This document shows, one piece after another, positions 24,601-38,900 of a stretch of DNA of 64,000 nt. The notes beneath the pieces were generated by a model, which searched no databases, was not told where the DNA came from, and saw only the letters and a program-made list of their open reading frames with translations. Origin of the DNA: Megachile rotundata (taxonomy: Eukaryota; Arthropoda; Insecta; Hymenoptera; Megachilidae). The translations under genes and the position numbers were made by a program. The stretch spans positions 1 through 64,000 of the forward strand of contig NW_027474184.1 in assembly GCF_050947335.1 (NCBI RefSeq), read 5' to 3'. Within the stretch, counting starts at the first letter, position 1. Each line of letters starts with the position of its first letter.

Positions 24601-27062
24601 TATGGCTAATAATATGAGTTAGATTGATAATAGTAAGAGTAATAAGTATAGTAATTGTCGTTCTGTCGATCATATAAGCATAATATGGCTAATAATATGA
24701 GTTAGATTGATAATAATAAGAGTAGTGAGTATAGTAATTGTCGTTCTATCGATCATATAAGCATAATACGGCTAATAATATGAGTTAGATTGATAATAAT
24801 GCGAGTAATAAGTATAGTAATTGTCGTTCTATCGATCATTTAAGCATAATATGGCTAATAATATAAGTTAGATTGATAATAGTAAGTGCAATAAGTATAG
24901 TAATTGTCGTTCTATCGATCATATATGCATAATATGGCTAATAATATGAGTTAGATTGATAATAATAACAGTAATAAGTACAGTAATTGTCGTTCTATCG
25001 ATCATATAAGCACAATATGGCTAATAATATGAGTTAGATTGACAATAGTAAGAGTAATAAGTATAGTAATTGTCGTTCTGTCGATCATTTAAGCATAATA
25101 TGGCTAATAATATGAGTTAGATTGATAATAATAACAGTAATAAGTACAGTAATTGTTGTTCTATCGATCATATATGCATAATATGGGTAATAATATGAGT
25201 TAGATTGATAATAGTAAGAGTAATAAGTATAGTAATTGTCGTTCTATCGATCATATAAGCACAATATGGCTAATAATATGAGTTAGATTGATAATGATAA
25301 CAGTAATATGTACAGTAATTGTCGTTCTATCGATCATATATGCACAATATGGCTAATAATATGAGTTAGATTGATAATAGTAAGAGTAATAAGTATAGTA
25401 ATTGTCGTTCTATCGATCATATAAGCATAATATGGCTAATAATATGAGTTAGATTGATAATAGTAAGTGTAATAAGTATAGTAATTGTCGTTCTATCGAT
25501 CATATAAGCATAATATGGCTAATAATATGAGTTAGATTGATAATAATAAGAGTAATAAGTATAGTAATTGTCGTTCTATCGATCATTTAAGCATAATATG
25601 GCTGGTAATATGAGTTAGATTGATAATAATAAGAGTAATAAGTATAGTAATTGTCGTTCTATCGATGATATAAGCACAATATGGCTAATAATATGAGTTA
25701 GATTGATAATAGTAAGAGTAATAAGTATAGTAATTGTCGTTCTGTCGATCATATAAGCATAATATGGCTAATAATATGAGTTAGATTGATAATAATAAGA
25801 GTAGTGAGTATAGTAATTGTCGTTCTATCGATCATATAAGCATAATACGGCTAATAATATGAGTTAGATTGATAATAATGCGAGTAATAAGTATAGTAAT
25901 TGTCGTTCTATCGATCATTTAAGCATAATATGGCTAATAATATGAGTTAGATTGATAATAATAAGAGTAATGAGCATAGTAATTGTAGTTCTATCGATCG
26001 TATCTGCATAATATGGCTAATAATATGAGTTAGATTGATAATAGTAAGTGTAATAAGTATAGTAATTGTCGTTCTATCGATCATATATGCATAATATGGC
26101 TAATAATATGAGTTAGATTGATAATAATAACAGTAATGAGCATAGTAATTGTAGTTCTATCGATCGTATCTGCATAATATGGTTAATAATATGAGTGAGA
26201 TTCATAATAATAAGAGTAATAAGTATAGTAATTGTCGTTCTATCGATCATTTAACCATAATATGCCTAATAATATGAGTTAGGTTGATAATAATAAGAAT
26301 AATAAGTATAGTAATTGTCGTTCTGTCGATCATATAAGCATAATATGGCTAATAATATGAGTTAGATTGATAATAATAAGAGTAATAAGTATAGTAATTG
26401 TCGTTCTATCGATCATTTAAGCATAATACGGCTAATAATATGAGTTAGATTGATAATAATAACAGTAATAAGTACAGTAATTGTCGTTCTATCGATAATA
26501 TAAGCATAATATGGCTAATAATATGAGTTAGATCGATAATGATAAGAGTAATAAGTACAGTAATTGTCGTTCTATCGATAATATAAGCATAATATGGCTA
26601 ATAATATGTGTTAGATCGATAATGATAAGAGTAATAAGTACAGTAATTGTCGTTCTATCGATCATATAAGCACAATATGGCTAATAATATGAGTTAGATT
26701 GATAATAGTAAGAGTAATAAGTATAGTAATTGTCGTTCTGTCGATCATATAAGCATAATATGGCTAATAATATGAGTTAGATTGATAATAATAAGAGTAG
26801 TGAGTATAGTAATTGTCGTTCTATCGATCATATAAGCATAATACGGCTAATAATATGAGTTAGATTGATAATAATGCGAGTAATAAGTATAGTAATTGTC
26901 GTTCTATCGATCATTTAAGCATAATATGGCTAATAATATGAGTTAGATTGATAATAGTAAGTGCAATAAGTATAGTAATTGTCGTTCTATCGATCATATA
27001 TGCATAATATGGCTAATAATATGAGTTAGATTGATAATAATAACAGTAATAAGTACAGTAAT
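21642..27062. repeat. Mosaic block with an 18-monomer repeat
   Basis: Pentamer-series monomers predominate. A TTAGGTTGATAATAATAAGAAT landmark occurs at 22975 and 24469, 1,494 bp (18 monomers) apart, with shared flanks (GAGTGAGATTC, CATTTAACC, CTGTCG). The GACAATAGTAAG monomer followed by TGTTGTTC (25154) precedes the same pair in the 28-mer block by 2,075 bp (25 monomers), so this region looks like the source, or a sister, of the 28-mer. Rare forms: TAATGTGG near 23850, ATATGGGTAATAAT near 25187 and GATGATATAAGC near 25664. Confidence 0.8.
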
Positions 27063-29386
27063 TGTCGTTCTATCGATCATATAAGCACAATATGGCTAAT
27101 AATATGAGTTAGATTGACAATAGTAAGAGTAATAAGTATAGTAATTGTCGTTCTGTGGATCATTTAAGCATAATATGGCTAATAATATGAGTTAGATTGA
27201 TAATAATAACAGTAATAAGTACAGTAATTGTTGTTCTATCGATCATATATGCATAATATGGCTAATAATATGAGTTAGATTGATAATAGTAAGAGTAATA
27301 AGTATAGTAATTGTCGTTCTATCGATCATATAAGCACAATATGGCTAATAATATGAGTTAGATTGATAATAGTAAGAGTAATAAGTATAGTAATTGTCGT
27401 TCTGTCGATCATATACGCATAATATGGCTAATAATATGAGTTAGATTGATAATAATAAGAGTAGTGAGTATAGTAATTGTCGTTCTATCGATCATATAAG
27501 CATAATACGGCTAATAATATGTGTTAGATTGATAATAATGCGAGTAATAAGTATAGTAATTGTCGTTCTATCGATCATTTAAGCATAATATGGCTAATAA
27601 TATGAGTTAGATTGATAATAATAAGAGTAATGAGCATAGTAATTGTAGTTCTATCGATCGTATCTGCATAATATGGCTAATAATATGAGTTAGATTGATA
27701 ATAGTAAGTGTAATAAGTATAGTAATTGTCGTTCTATCGATCATATATGCATAATATGGCTAATAATATGAGTTAGATTGATAATAATAACAGTAATAAG
27801 TACAGTAATTGTCGTTCTATCGATAATATAAGCATGATATGGCTAATAATATGAGTTAGATCGATAATGATAAGAGTAATAAGTACAGTAATTGTCGTTC
27901 TGTCGATCATATAAGCATAATATGGCTAATAATACGAGTTAGATTGATAATAATAAGAGTAGTGAGTATAGTAATTGTCGTTCTATCGATCATATAAGCA
28001 TAATACGGCTAATAATATGAGTTAGATTGATAATAATGCGAGTAATAAGTATAGTAATTGTCGTTCTATCGATCATTTAAGCATAATATGGCTAATAATA
28101 TGAGTTAGATTGATAATAATAAGAGTAATGAGCATAGTAATTGTAGTTCTATCGATCGTATCTGCATAATATGGTTAATAATATGAGTGAGATTCATAAT
28201 AATAAGAGTAATAAGTATAGTAATTGTCGTTCTATCGATCATTTAACCATAATATGGCTAATAATATGAGTTAGGTTGATAATAATAAGAATAATAAGTA
28301 TAGTAATTGTCGTTCTGTCGATCATATAAGCATAATATGGCTAATAATATGAGTTAGATTGATAATAATAAGAGTAATAAGTATAGTAATTGTCGTTCTA
28401 TCGATCATTTAAGCATAATACGGCTAATAATATGAGTTAGATTGATAATAGTAAGTGTAATAAGTATAGTAATTGTCGTTCTATCGATCATATATGCATA
28501 ATATGGCTAATAATATGAGTTAGATTGATAATAATAACAGTAATAAGTACAGTAATTGTCGTTCTATCGATAATATAAGCATAATATGGCTAATAATATG
28601 AGTTAGATCGATAATGATAAGAGTAATAAGTACAGTAATTGTCGTTCTGTCGATCATATAAGCATAATATGGCTAATAATACGAGTTAGATTGATAATAA
28701 TAAGAGTAGTGAGTATAGTAATTGTCGTTCTATCGATCATATAAGCATAATACGGCTAATAATATGAGTTAGATTGATAATAATGCGAGTAATAAGTATA
28801 GTAATTGTCGTTCTATCGATCATTTAAGCATAATATGGCTAATAATATGAGTTAGATTGATAATAATAAGAGTAATGAGCATAGTAATTGTAGTTCTATC
28901 GATCGTATCTGCATAATATGGTTAATAATATGAGTGAGATTCATAATAATAAGAGTAATAAGTATAGTAATTGTCGTTCTATCGATCATTTAACCATAAT
29001 ATGGCTAATAATATGAGTTAGGTTGATAATAATAAGAATAATAAGTATAGTAATTGTCGTTCTGTCGATCATATAAGCATAATATGGCTAATAATATGAG
29101 TTAGATTGATAATAATAAGAGTAATAAGTATAGTAATTGTCGTTCTATCGATCATTTAAGCATAATACGGCTAATAATATGAGTTAGATTGATAATAATA
29201 ACAGTAATAAGTACAGTAATTGTCGTTCTATCGATAATATAAGCATAATATGGCTAATAATATGAGTTAGATCGATAATGATAAGAGTAATAAGTACAGT
29301 AATTGTCGTTCTATCGATAATATAAGCATAATATGGCTAATAATATGAGTTAGATCGATAATGATAAGAGTAATAAGTACAGTAAT
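27063..29386. repeat. 28-monomer higher-order unit, copy A (2,324 bp)
   Basis: Exactly 28 x 83 bp, followed directly by copy B. Shared landmarks at offset 2,324: CTGTGGATC (monomer start 27146 / 29470), TGTTGTTC (27229 / 29553), CATATACGC (about 27410 / 29734), GCATGATATGG (about 27832 / 30156) and GAGTGAGATTC (28185 / 30509 and 28932 / 31256). I saw no difference at any diagnostic site checked. The unit contains a 9-monomer tandem duplication, 27680-28426 and 28427-29173 (747 bp each), differing at least at GCATGATATGG against GCATAATATGG. Confidence 0.92.
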
Positions 29387-31710
29387 TGTCGTTCTATCGA
29401 TCATATAAGCACAATATGGCTAATAATATGAGTTAGATTGACAATAGTAAGAGTAATAAGTATAGTAATTGTCGTTCTGTGGATCATTTAAGCATAATAT
29501 GGCTAATAATATGAGTTAGATTGATAATAATAACAGTAATAAGTACAGTAATTGTTGTTCTATCGATCATATATGCATAATATGGCTAATAATATGAGTT
29601 AGATTGATAATAGTAAGAGTAATAAGTATAGTAATTGTCGTTCTATCGATCATATAAGCACAATATGGCTAATAATATGAGTTAGATTGATAATAGTAAG
29701 AGTAATAAGTATAGTAATTGTCGTTCTGTCGATCATATACGCATAATATGGCTAATAATATGAGTTAGATTGATAATAATAAGAGTAGTGAGTATAGTAA
29801 TTGTCGTTCTATCGATCATATAAGCATAATACGGCTAATAATATGTGTTAGATTGATAATAATGCGAGTAATAAGTATAGTAATTGTCGTTCTATCGATC
29901 ATTTAAGCATAATATGGCTAATAATATGAGTTAGATTGATAATAATAAGAGTAATGAGCATAGTAATTGTAGTTCTATCGATCGTATCTGCATAATATGG
30001 CTAATAATATGAGTTAGATTGATAATAGTAAGTGTAATAAGTATAGTAATTGTCGTTCTATCGATCATATATGCATAATATGGCTAATAATATGAGTTAG
30101 ATTGATAATAATAACAGTAATAAGTACAGTAATTGTCGTTCTATCGATAATATAAGCATGATATGGCTAATAATATGAGTTAGATCGATAATGATAAGAG
30201 TAATAAGTACAGTAATTGTCGTTCTGTCGATCATATAAGCATAATATGGCTAATAATACGAGTTAGATTGATAATAATAAGAGTAGTGAGTATAGTAATT
30301 GTCGTTCTATCGATCATATAAGCATAATACGGCTAATAATATGAGTTAGATTGATAATAATGCGAGTAATAAGTATAGTAATTGTCGTTCTATCGATCAT
30401 TTAAGCATAATATGGCTAATAATATGAGTTAGATTGATAATAATAAGAGTAATGAGCATAGTAATTGTAGTTCTATCGATCGTATCTGCATAATATGGTT
30501 AATAATATGAGTGAGATTCATAATAATAAGAGTAATAAGTATAGTAATTGTCGTTCTATCGATCATTTAACCATAATATGGCTAATAATATGAGTTAGGT
30601 TGATAATAATAAGAATAATAAGTATAGTAATTGTCGTTCTGTCGATCATATAAGCATAATATGGCTAATAATATGAGTTAGATTGATAATAATAAGAGTA
30701 ATAAGTATAGTAATTGTCGTTCTATCGATCATTTAAGCATAATACGGCTAATAATATGAGTTAGATTGATAATAGTAAGTGTAATAAGTATAGTAATTGT
30801 CGTTCTATCGATCATATATGCATAATATGGCTAATAATATGAGTTAGATTGATAATAATAACAGTAATAAGTACAGTAATTGTCGTTCTATCGATAATAT
30901 AAGCATAATATGGCTAATAATATGAGTTAGATCGATAATGATAAGAGTAATAAGTACAGTAATTGTCGTTCTGTCGATCATATAAGCATAATATGGCTAA
31001 TAATACGAGTTAGATTGATAATAATAAGAGTAGTGAGTATAGTAATTGTCGTTCTATCGATCATATAAGCATAATACGGCTAATAATATGAGTTAGATTG
31101 ATAATAATGCGAGTAATAAGTATAGTAATTGTCGTTCTATCGATCATTTAAGCATAATATGGCTAATAATATGAGTTAGATTGATAATAATAAGAGTAAT
31201 GAGCATAGTAATTGTAGTTCTATCGATCGTATCTGCATAATATGGTTAATAATATGAGTGAGATTCATAATAATAAGAGTAATAAGTATAGTAATTGTCG
31301 TTCTATCGATCATTTAACCATAATATGGCTAATAATATGAGTTAGGTTGATAATAATAAGAATAATAAGTATAGTAATTGTCGTTCTGTCGATCATATAA
31401 GCATAATATGGCTAATAATATGAGTTAGATTGATAATAATAAGAGTAATAAGTATAGTAATTGTCGTTCTATCGATCATTTAAGCATAATACGGCTAATA
31501 ATATGAGTTAGATTGATAATAATAACAGTAATAAGTACAGTAATTGTCGTTCTATCGATAATATAAGCATAATATGGCTAATAATATGAGTTAGATCGAT
31601 AATGATAAGAGTAATAAGTACAGTAATTGTCGTTCTATCGATAATATAAGCATAATATGGCTAATAATATGAGTTAGATCGATAATGATAAGAGTAATAA
31701 GTACAGTAAT
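29387..31710. repeat. 28-monomer higher-order unit, copy B (2,324 bp)
   Basis: Direct tandem copy of 27063-29386 with all rare variants conserved, including GCATGATATGG in the first internal 9-mer. The 9-mer duplication therefore predates the duplication of the 28-mer. A third copy begins at 31711 (GCACAATATGG with GACAATAGTAAG) but departs after one monomer, where CTGTGGATCATTTAAGC is replaced by CTGTCGATCATATAAGC. Confidence 0.92.
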
Positions 31711-33868
31711 TGTCGTTCTATCGATCATATAAGCACAATATGGCTAATAATATGAGTTAGATTGACAATAGTAAGAGTAATAAGTATAGTAATTGTCGTT
31801 CTGTCGATCATATAAGCATAATATGGCTAATAATATGAGTTAGATTGATAATAATAAGAGTAGTGAGTATAGTAATTGTCGTTCTATCGATCATATAAGC
31901 ATAATACGGCTAATAATATGTGTTAGATTGATAACAATGCGAGTAATAAGTATAGTAATTGTCGTTCTATCGATCATATAAGCATAATATGGCTAATAAT
32001 ATGAGTTAGATTGATAATAGTAAGTGCAATAAGTATAGTAATTGTCGTTCTATCGATCATATATGCATCATATGGCTAATAATATGAGTTAGATTGATAA
32101 TAATAACAGTAATAAGTACAGTAATTGTCGTTCTATCGATCATATAAGCACAATATGGCTAATAATATGAGTTAGATTGACAATAGTAAGAGTAATAAGT
32201 ATAGTAATTGTCGTTCTGTCGATCATTTAAGCATAATATGGCTAATAATATGAGTTAGATTGATAATAATAACAGTAATAAGTACAGTAATTGTCGTTCT
32301 ATCGATCATATATGCATAATATGTCTAATAATATGAGTTAGATTGATAATAGTAAGAGTAATAAGTATAGTAATTGTCGTTCTGTCGATCATATAAGCAT
32401 AATATGGCTAATAATATGAGTTAGATTGATAATAGTAAGAGTAATAAGTATAGTAATTGTCGTTCTGTCGATCATATAAGCATAATATGGCTAATAATAT
32501 GAGTTAGATTGATAATAATAAGAGTAGTGAGTATAGTAATTGTCGTTCTATCGATCATATAAGCATAATACGGCTAATAATATGAGTTAGATTGATAATA
32601 ATGCGAGTAATAAGTATAGTAATTGTCGTTCTATCGATCATTTAAGCATAATATGGCTAATAATATGAGTTAGATTGATAATAATAAGAGTAATGAGCAT
32701 AGTAATTGTAGTTCTATCGATCGTATCTGCATAATATGGCTAATAATATGAGTTAGATTGATAATAGTAAGTGTAATAAGTATAGTAATTGTCGTTCTAT
32801 CGATCATATATGCATAATATGGCTAATAATATGAGTTAGATTGATAATAATAACAGTAATAAGTACAGTAATTGTCGTTCTATCGATAATATAAGCATAA
32901 TATGGCTAATAATATGAGTTAGATCGATAATGATAAGAGTAATAAGTACAGTAATTTTCGTTCTGTCGATCATATAAGCATAATATGGCTAATAATACGA
33001 GTTAGATTGATAATAATAAGAGTAGTGAGTATAGTAATTGTCGTTCTATCGATCATATAAGCATAATACGGCTAATAATATGAGTTAGATTGATAATAAT
33101 GCGAGTAATAAGTATAGTAATTGTCGTTCTATCGATCATTTAAGCATAATATGGCTAATAATATGAGTTAGATTGATAATAATAAGAGTAATGAGCATAG
33201 TAATTGTAGTTCTATCGATCGTATCTGCATAATATGGTTAATAATATGAGTTAGATTCATAATAATAAGAGTAATAAGTATAGTAATTGTCGTTCTATCG
33301 ATCATTTAACCATAATATGGCTAATAATATGAGTTAGGTTGATAATAATAAGAGTAATAAGTATAGTAATTGTCGTTCTATCGATCATTTATGCATAATA
33401 TGGCTAATAATATGAGTTAGATTGATAACAATAACAGTAATAAGTACAGTAATTGTCGTTCTATCGATCATATAAGCACAATATGGCTAATAATATGAGT
33501 TAGATTGACAATAGTAAGAGTAATAAGTATAGTAATTGTCGTTCTGTCGATCATATAAGCATAATATGGCTAATAATATGAGTTAGATTGATAATAATAA
33601 GAGTAATAAGTATAGTAATTGTCGTTCTATCGATCATTTATGCATAATATGGCTAATAATATGAGTTAGATTGATAATAATAACAGTAATAAGTACAGTA
33701 ATTGTCGTTCTATCGATCATATAAGCACAATATGGCTAATAATATGAGTTAGATTGACAATAGTAAGAGTAATAAGTATAGTAATTGTCGTTCTGTCGAT
33801 CATATAAGCATAATATGGCTAATAATATGAGTTAGATTGATAATAATAAGAGTAGTGAGTATAGTAAT
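31711..33868. repeat. Mosaic block with a three-monomer tandem duplication
   Basis: Pentamer-series and GACAATAGTAAG monomers. A 249-bp trimer (CATTTATGC with GTACAG, then GCACAATATGG with GACAATAG, then CTGTCG) begins at 33371 and again at 33620. Rare forms: GATAACAATGCGAG near 31930, ATGCATCATATGG near 32065, CATAATATGTC near 32320, and GTAATTTTCG near 32953. Confidence 0.8.
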
Positions 33869-35952
33869 TGTCGTTCTATCGATCATATAAGCATAATACG
33901 GCTAATAATATGAGTTAGATTGATAATAATGCGAGTAATAAGTATAGTAATTGTCGTTCTATCGATCATTTAAGCATAATATGGCTAATAATATGAGTTA
34001 GATTGATAATAATAAGAGTAATGAGCATAGTAATTGTAGTTCTATCGATCATATCTGCATAATATGGTTAATAATATGAGTTAGATTCATAATAATAAGA
34101 GTAATAAGTATAGTAATTGTCGTTCTATCGATCATTTAAGCATAATATGGCTAATAATATGAGTTAGGTTGATAAAAATAAGAATAACAAGTATAGTAAT
34201 TGTCGTTCTGTCGATCATATAAGCATAATATGGCTAATAATATGAGTTAGATTGATAATAATAAGAGTAATAAGTATAGTAATTTTCGTTCTATCGATCA
34301 TTTAAGCATAATACGGTTAATAATATGAGTTAGATGGATAATAATAAGAGTAATAAGTATAGTGATTGTAGTTCTATCGATCATATAAGCATAATATGGC
34401 TAATAATGTGAGTTAGGTTGATAATAATAAGAGTAATAAGTATAGTAAATTTCGTGGTATCGATCATATCTGCATAATATTGTTAATAATATGAGTTAGA
34501 TTGATAATAGTGAGTGTAATAAGTATAGTAATTGTCGTTCTATCGATCATATCTGCATAATATGGCTAATAATATGAGTTAGATTGATAATAATAAGAGT
34601 AATAAGTATAGTAATTGTCGTTCTATCGATCATATAAGCATAATATGGCTAATAATATGACTTAGATCGATAATGATACGAGTAATAAGTACAGTAATTG
34701 TCGTTCTATCGATCATATAAGCATAATATGGCTAATAATATGAGTTAGATTGATAATAATAAGAGTAATGTGTGTAGTAATTGTAGTTCTATCGATCATA
34801 TCTGCATAATATGGTCAATAATATGAGTTAGGTTGATAATAATAAGAGTAATGTGTATAGTAATTGTAGTTCTATGGATCATATCTGCATAATATGGTTA
34901 ATAATATGAGTTAGATTCATAATAATAAGAGTAATAAGTATAGTAATTGTCGTTCTATCGATCATTTAAGCATAATATGGCTAATAATATGAGTTAGATT
35001 GATAATAATAAGAGTAATAAGTATAGTAATTGTCGTTCTATCGATCATTTAAGCATAATATGGCTGGTAATATGAGTTAGATTGATAATAATAAGAGTAA
35101 TAAGTATAGTAATTGTCGTTCTATCGATGATATAAGCACAATATGGCTAATAAACTGAGTTAGATTGATAATAATAAGAGCAATAAGTATAGTGATTGTC
35201 GTTCTATCGATCATTTAAGCATAATACGGCTAATAATATGTGTTAGATTGATAATAATAAGAGTAATAAGTATAGTAATTGTCGTTCTATCGATCATTTA
35301 AGCATAATATGGCTAATAATATGAGTTAGATTGATAATAATAAGAGTAATGAGCACAGTAATTGTAGTTCTATCGATCGTATCTGCATAATATGGTTAAT
35401 AATATGAGTTAGATTCATAATAATAAGAGTAATAAGTATAGTAATTGTCGTTCTATCGATCATATAAGCATAATACGGCTAATAATATGAGTTAGATTGA
35501 TAATAATGCGAGTAATAAGTATAGTAATTGTCGTTCTATCGATCATTTAAGCATAATATGGCTAATAATATGAGTTAGATTGATAATAATAAGAGTAATG
35601 AGCATAGTAATTGTAGTTCTATCGATCATATCTGCATAATATGGTTAATAATATGAGTTAGATTCATAATAATAAGAGTAATAAGTATAGTAATTGTCGT
35701 TCTATCGATCATTTAAGCATAATATGGCTAATAATATATGTTAGGTTGATAAAAATAAGAATAATAAGTATAGTAATTGTCGTTCTGTCGATCATATAAG
35801 CATAATATGGCTAATAATATGAGTTAGATTGATAATAATAAGAGTAATAAGTATAGTAATTTTCGTTCTATCGATCATTTAAGCATAATACGGTTAATAA
35901 TATGAGTTAGATGGATAATAATGAGAGTAATAAGTATAGTGATTGTCGTTCT
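33869..35952. repeat. Transitional block with a 19-monomer-spaced repeat
   Basis: The segment of about 33,870-34,570 recurs at about 35,447-36,150, an offset of 1,577 bp (19 monomers). The GATAAAAATAAG landmark is at 34171 and 35748, and the TTTCGTGGTATCG monomer near 34449 and 36028. New variants appear here that are absent to the left: TTAGGTTGATAAAAATAAG, GATGGATAATAA, TTTCGTGGTATCG, GACTTAGATCG with GATACGAG (34675), and GGTCAATAATATG. The order 34,300-34,980 recurs inside each 57-mer at an offset of 3,902 to the first copy. The domain therefore starts a different history from the first 33.9 kb. Confidence 0.8.
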
Positions 35953-38900
35953 ATCGATCATATAAGCATAATATGGCTAATAATATGAGTTAGGTTGATA
36001 ATAATAAGAGTAATAAGTATAGTAAATTTCGTGGTATCGGTCATATCTGCATAATATTGTTAATAATATGAGTTAGATTGATAATAGTGAGTGTAATAAG
36101 TATAGTAATTGTCGTTCTATCGATCATATCTGCATAATATGGCTAATAATATGAGTTAGATTGATAATAATAAGAGTAATGAGTGTAGTAATTGTCGTTC
36201 TATCGATCATTTAAGCATAATATGGCTAATAATATGAGTTAGATTGATAATAATAACAGTAATAAGTACAGTAATTGTCGTTCTATCGATCATATATGCA
36301 TAATATGGCTAATAATATGAGTTAGATTGATAATAGTAAGAGTAATAAGTATAGTAAAATGTCGTTCTATCGATCATATAAACATAATATGCCTAATAAT
36401 ATGAGTTAGATCGATAATGATAAGAGTAATAAGTACAGTAATTGTCGTTCTATCGATAATATAAGCATAATATGGCTAATAATATGAGTTAGATCGATAA
36501 TGATAAGAGTAATAAGTACAGTAATTGTCGTTCTATCGATAATATAAGCATAATATGGCTAATAATATGAGTTAGATCGATAAAGATAAGAGTAATAAGT
36601 ACAGTAATTGTCGTTCTATCGATCATATATGCATAATATGGCTAATAGTATGAGTTAGATTGATAATAGTAAGAGTAATAAGTATAGTAATTGTCGTTCT
36701 ATCAATCATTTAAGCATAATATGGCTAATAATATGAGTTAGATTGATAATAATAAGAGTAATGAGCATAGTAATTGTAGTTCTATCGATCGTATCTGCAT
36801 AATATGGCTAATAATATGAGTTAGATTGATAATAGTAAGTGTAATAAGTATAGTAATTGTCGTTCTATCGATCATATATGCATAATATGGCTAATAATAT
36901 GAGTTAGATTGATAATAATAACAGTAATAAGTACAGTAATTGTCGTTCTATCGATAATATAAGCATAATATGGCTAATAATATGAGTTAGATCGATAATG
37001 ATAAGAGTAATGAGCATAGTAATTGTAGTTCTATCGATCGTATCTGCATAATATGGTTAATAATATGAGTTAGATTCATAATAATAAGAGTAATAAGTAT
37101 AGTAATTGTCGTTCTATCGATCATTTAACCATAATATGGCTAATAATATGAGTTAGGTTGATAATAATAAGAGTAATAAGTATAGTAATTGTCGTTCTAT
37201 CGATCATATAAGCATAATATGGCTAATAATATGAGTTAGATTGATAATAATAAGAGTAATAAGTATAGTGATTGTCGTTCTATCGATCAAATTAGCATAA
37301 TATGGTTAATAATATGAGTTAGATTGATAACAGTGTGTGTAATAAGTATAGTAATTGTCGTTCTGTCCATCATATAAGCATAATATGGCTAATAATATGA
37401 GTTAGATTGATAATAATAAGAGTAGTGAGTATAGTAATTGTCGTTCTATCGATCATATAAGCATAATACGGCTAATAATATGTGTTAGATTGATAATAAT
37501 GCGAGTAATAAGTATAGTAATTGTCGTTCTATCGATCATTTAAGCATAATATGGCTAATAATATGAGTTAGATTGATAATAATAAGAGTAATAAGTATAG
37601 TGATTGTCGTTCTATCGATCAAATTAGCATAATATGGTTAATAATGTGAGTTAGATTGATAACAGTGAGTGTAATAAGTATAGTAATTGACGTTCTATCG
37701 ATCATATGAGCATAATACGGCTAATAATATGAGTTAGATTGATAATAATGCGAGTAATAAGTTAAGTAATTGTCGTTCTATCGATCATTTAAGCATAATA
37801 TGGCTAATAATATGAGTTAGATTGATAATAATAAGAGTAATGAGCATAGTAATTGTAGTTCTATCGATCGTATCTGCATAATATGGTTAATAATATGAGT
37901 TAGATTCATAATAATAAGAGTGATAAGTATAGTAATTGTCGTTCTATCGATCATATAAGCATAATACGGCTAATAATATGAGTTAGATTGATAATAATGC
38001 GAGTAATAAGTATAGTAATTGTCGTTCTATCGATCATTTAAGCATAATATGGCTAATAATATGAGTTAGATTGATAATAATAAGAGTAATGAGCATAGTA
38101 ATTGTAGTTCTATCGATCATATCTGCATAATATGGTTAATAATATGAGTTAGATTCATAATAATAAGAGTAATAAGTATAGTAATTGTCGTTCTATCGAT
38201 CATTTGAGCATAATACGGTTAATAATATGAGTTAGATGGATAATAATGAGAGTAATAAGTATAGTGATTGTCGTTCTATCGATCATATAAGCATAATATG
38301 GCTAATAATATGAGTTAGGTTGATAATAATAAGAGTAATAAGTATAGTAAATTTCGTGGTATCGATCATATCTGCATAATATTGTTAATAATATGAGTTA
38401 GATTGATAATAGTGAGTGTAATAAGTATAGTAATTGTCGTTCTATCGATCATATCTGCATAATATGGCTAATAATATGAGTTAGATTGATAATAATAAGA
38501 GTAATAAGTATAGTAATTGTCGTTCTATCGATCATATAAGCATAATATGGCTAATAATATGACTTAGATCGATAATGATACGAGTAATAAGTACAGTAAT
38601 TGTCGTTCTATCGATCATATAAGCATAATATGGCTAATAATATGAGTTAGATTGATAATAATAAGAGTAATGAGTGTAGTAATTGTAGTTCTATCGATCA
38701 TATCTGCATAATATGGTCAATAATATGAGTTAGATTGATAATAATAAGAGTAATGTGTATAGTAATTGTAGTTCTATGGATCATATCTGCATAATATGGT
38801 TAATAATATGAGTTAGATTCATAATAATAAGAGTAATAAGTATAGTAATTGTCGTTCTATCGATCATTTAAGCATAATATGGCTAATAATATGAGTTAGA

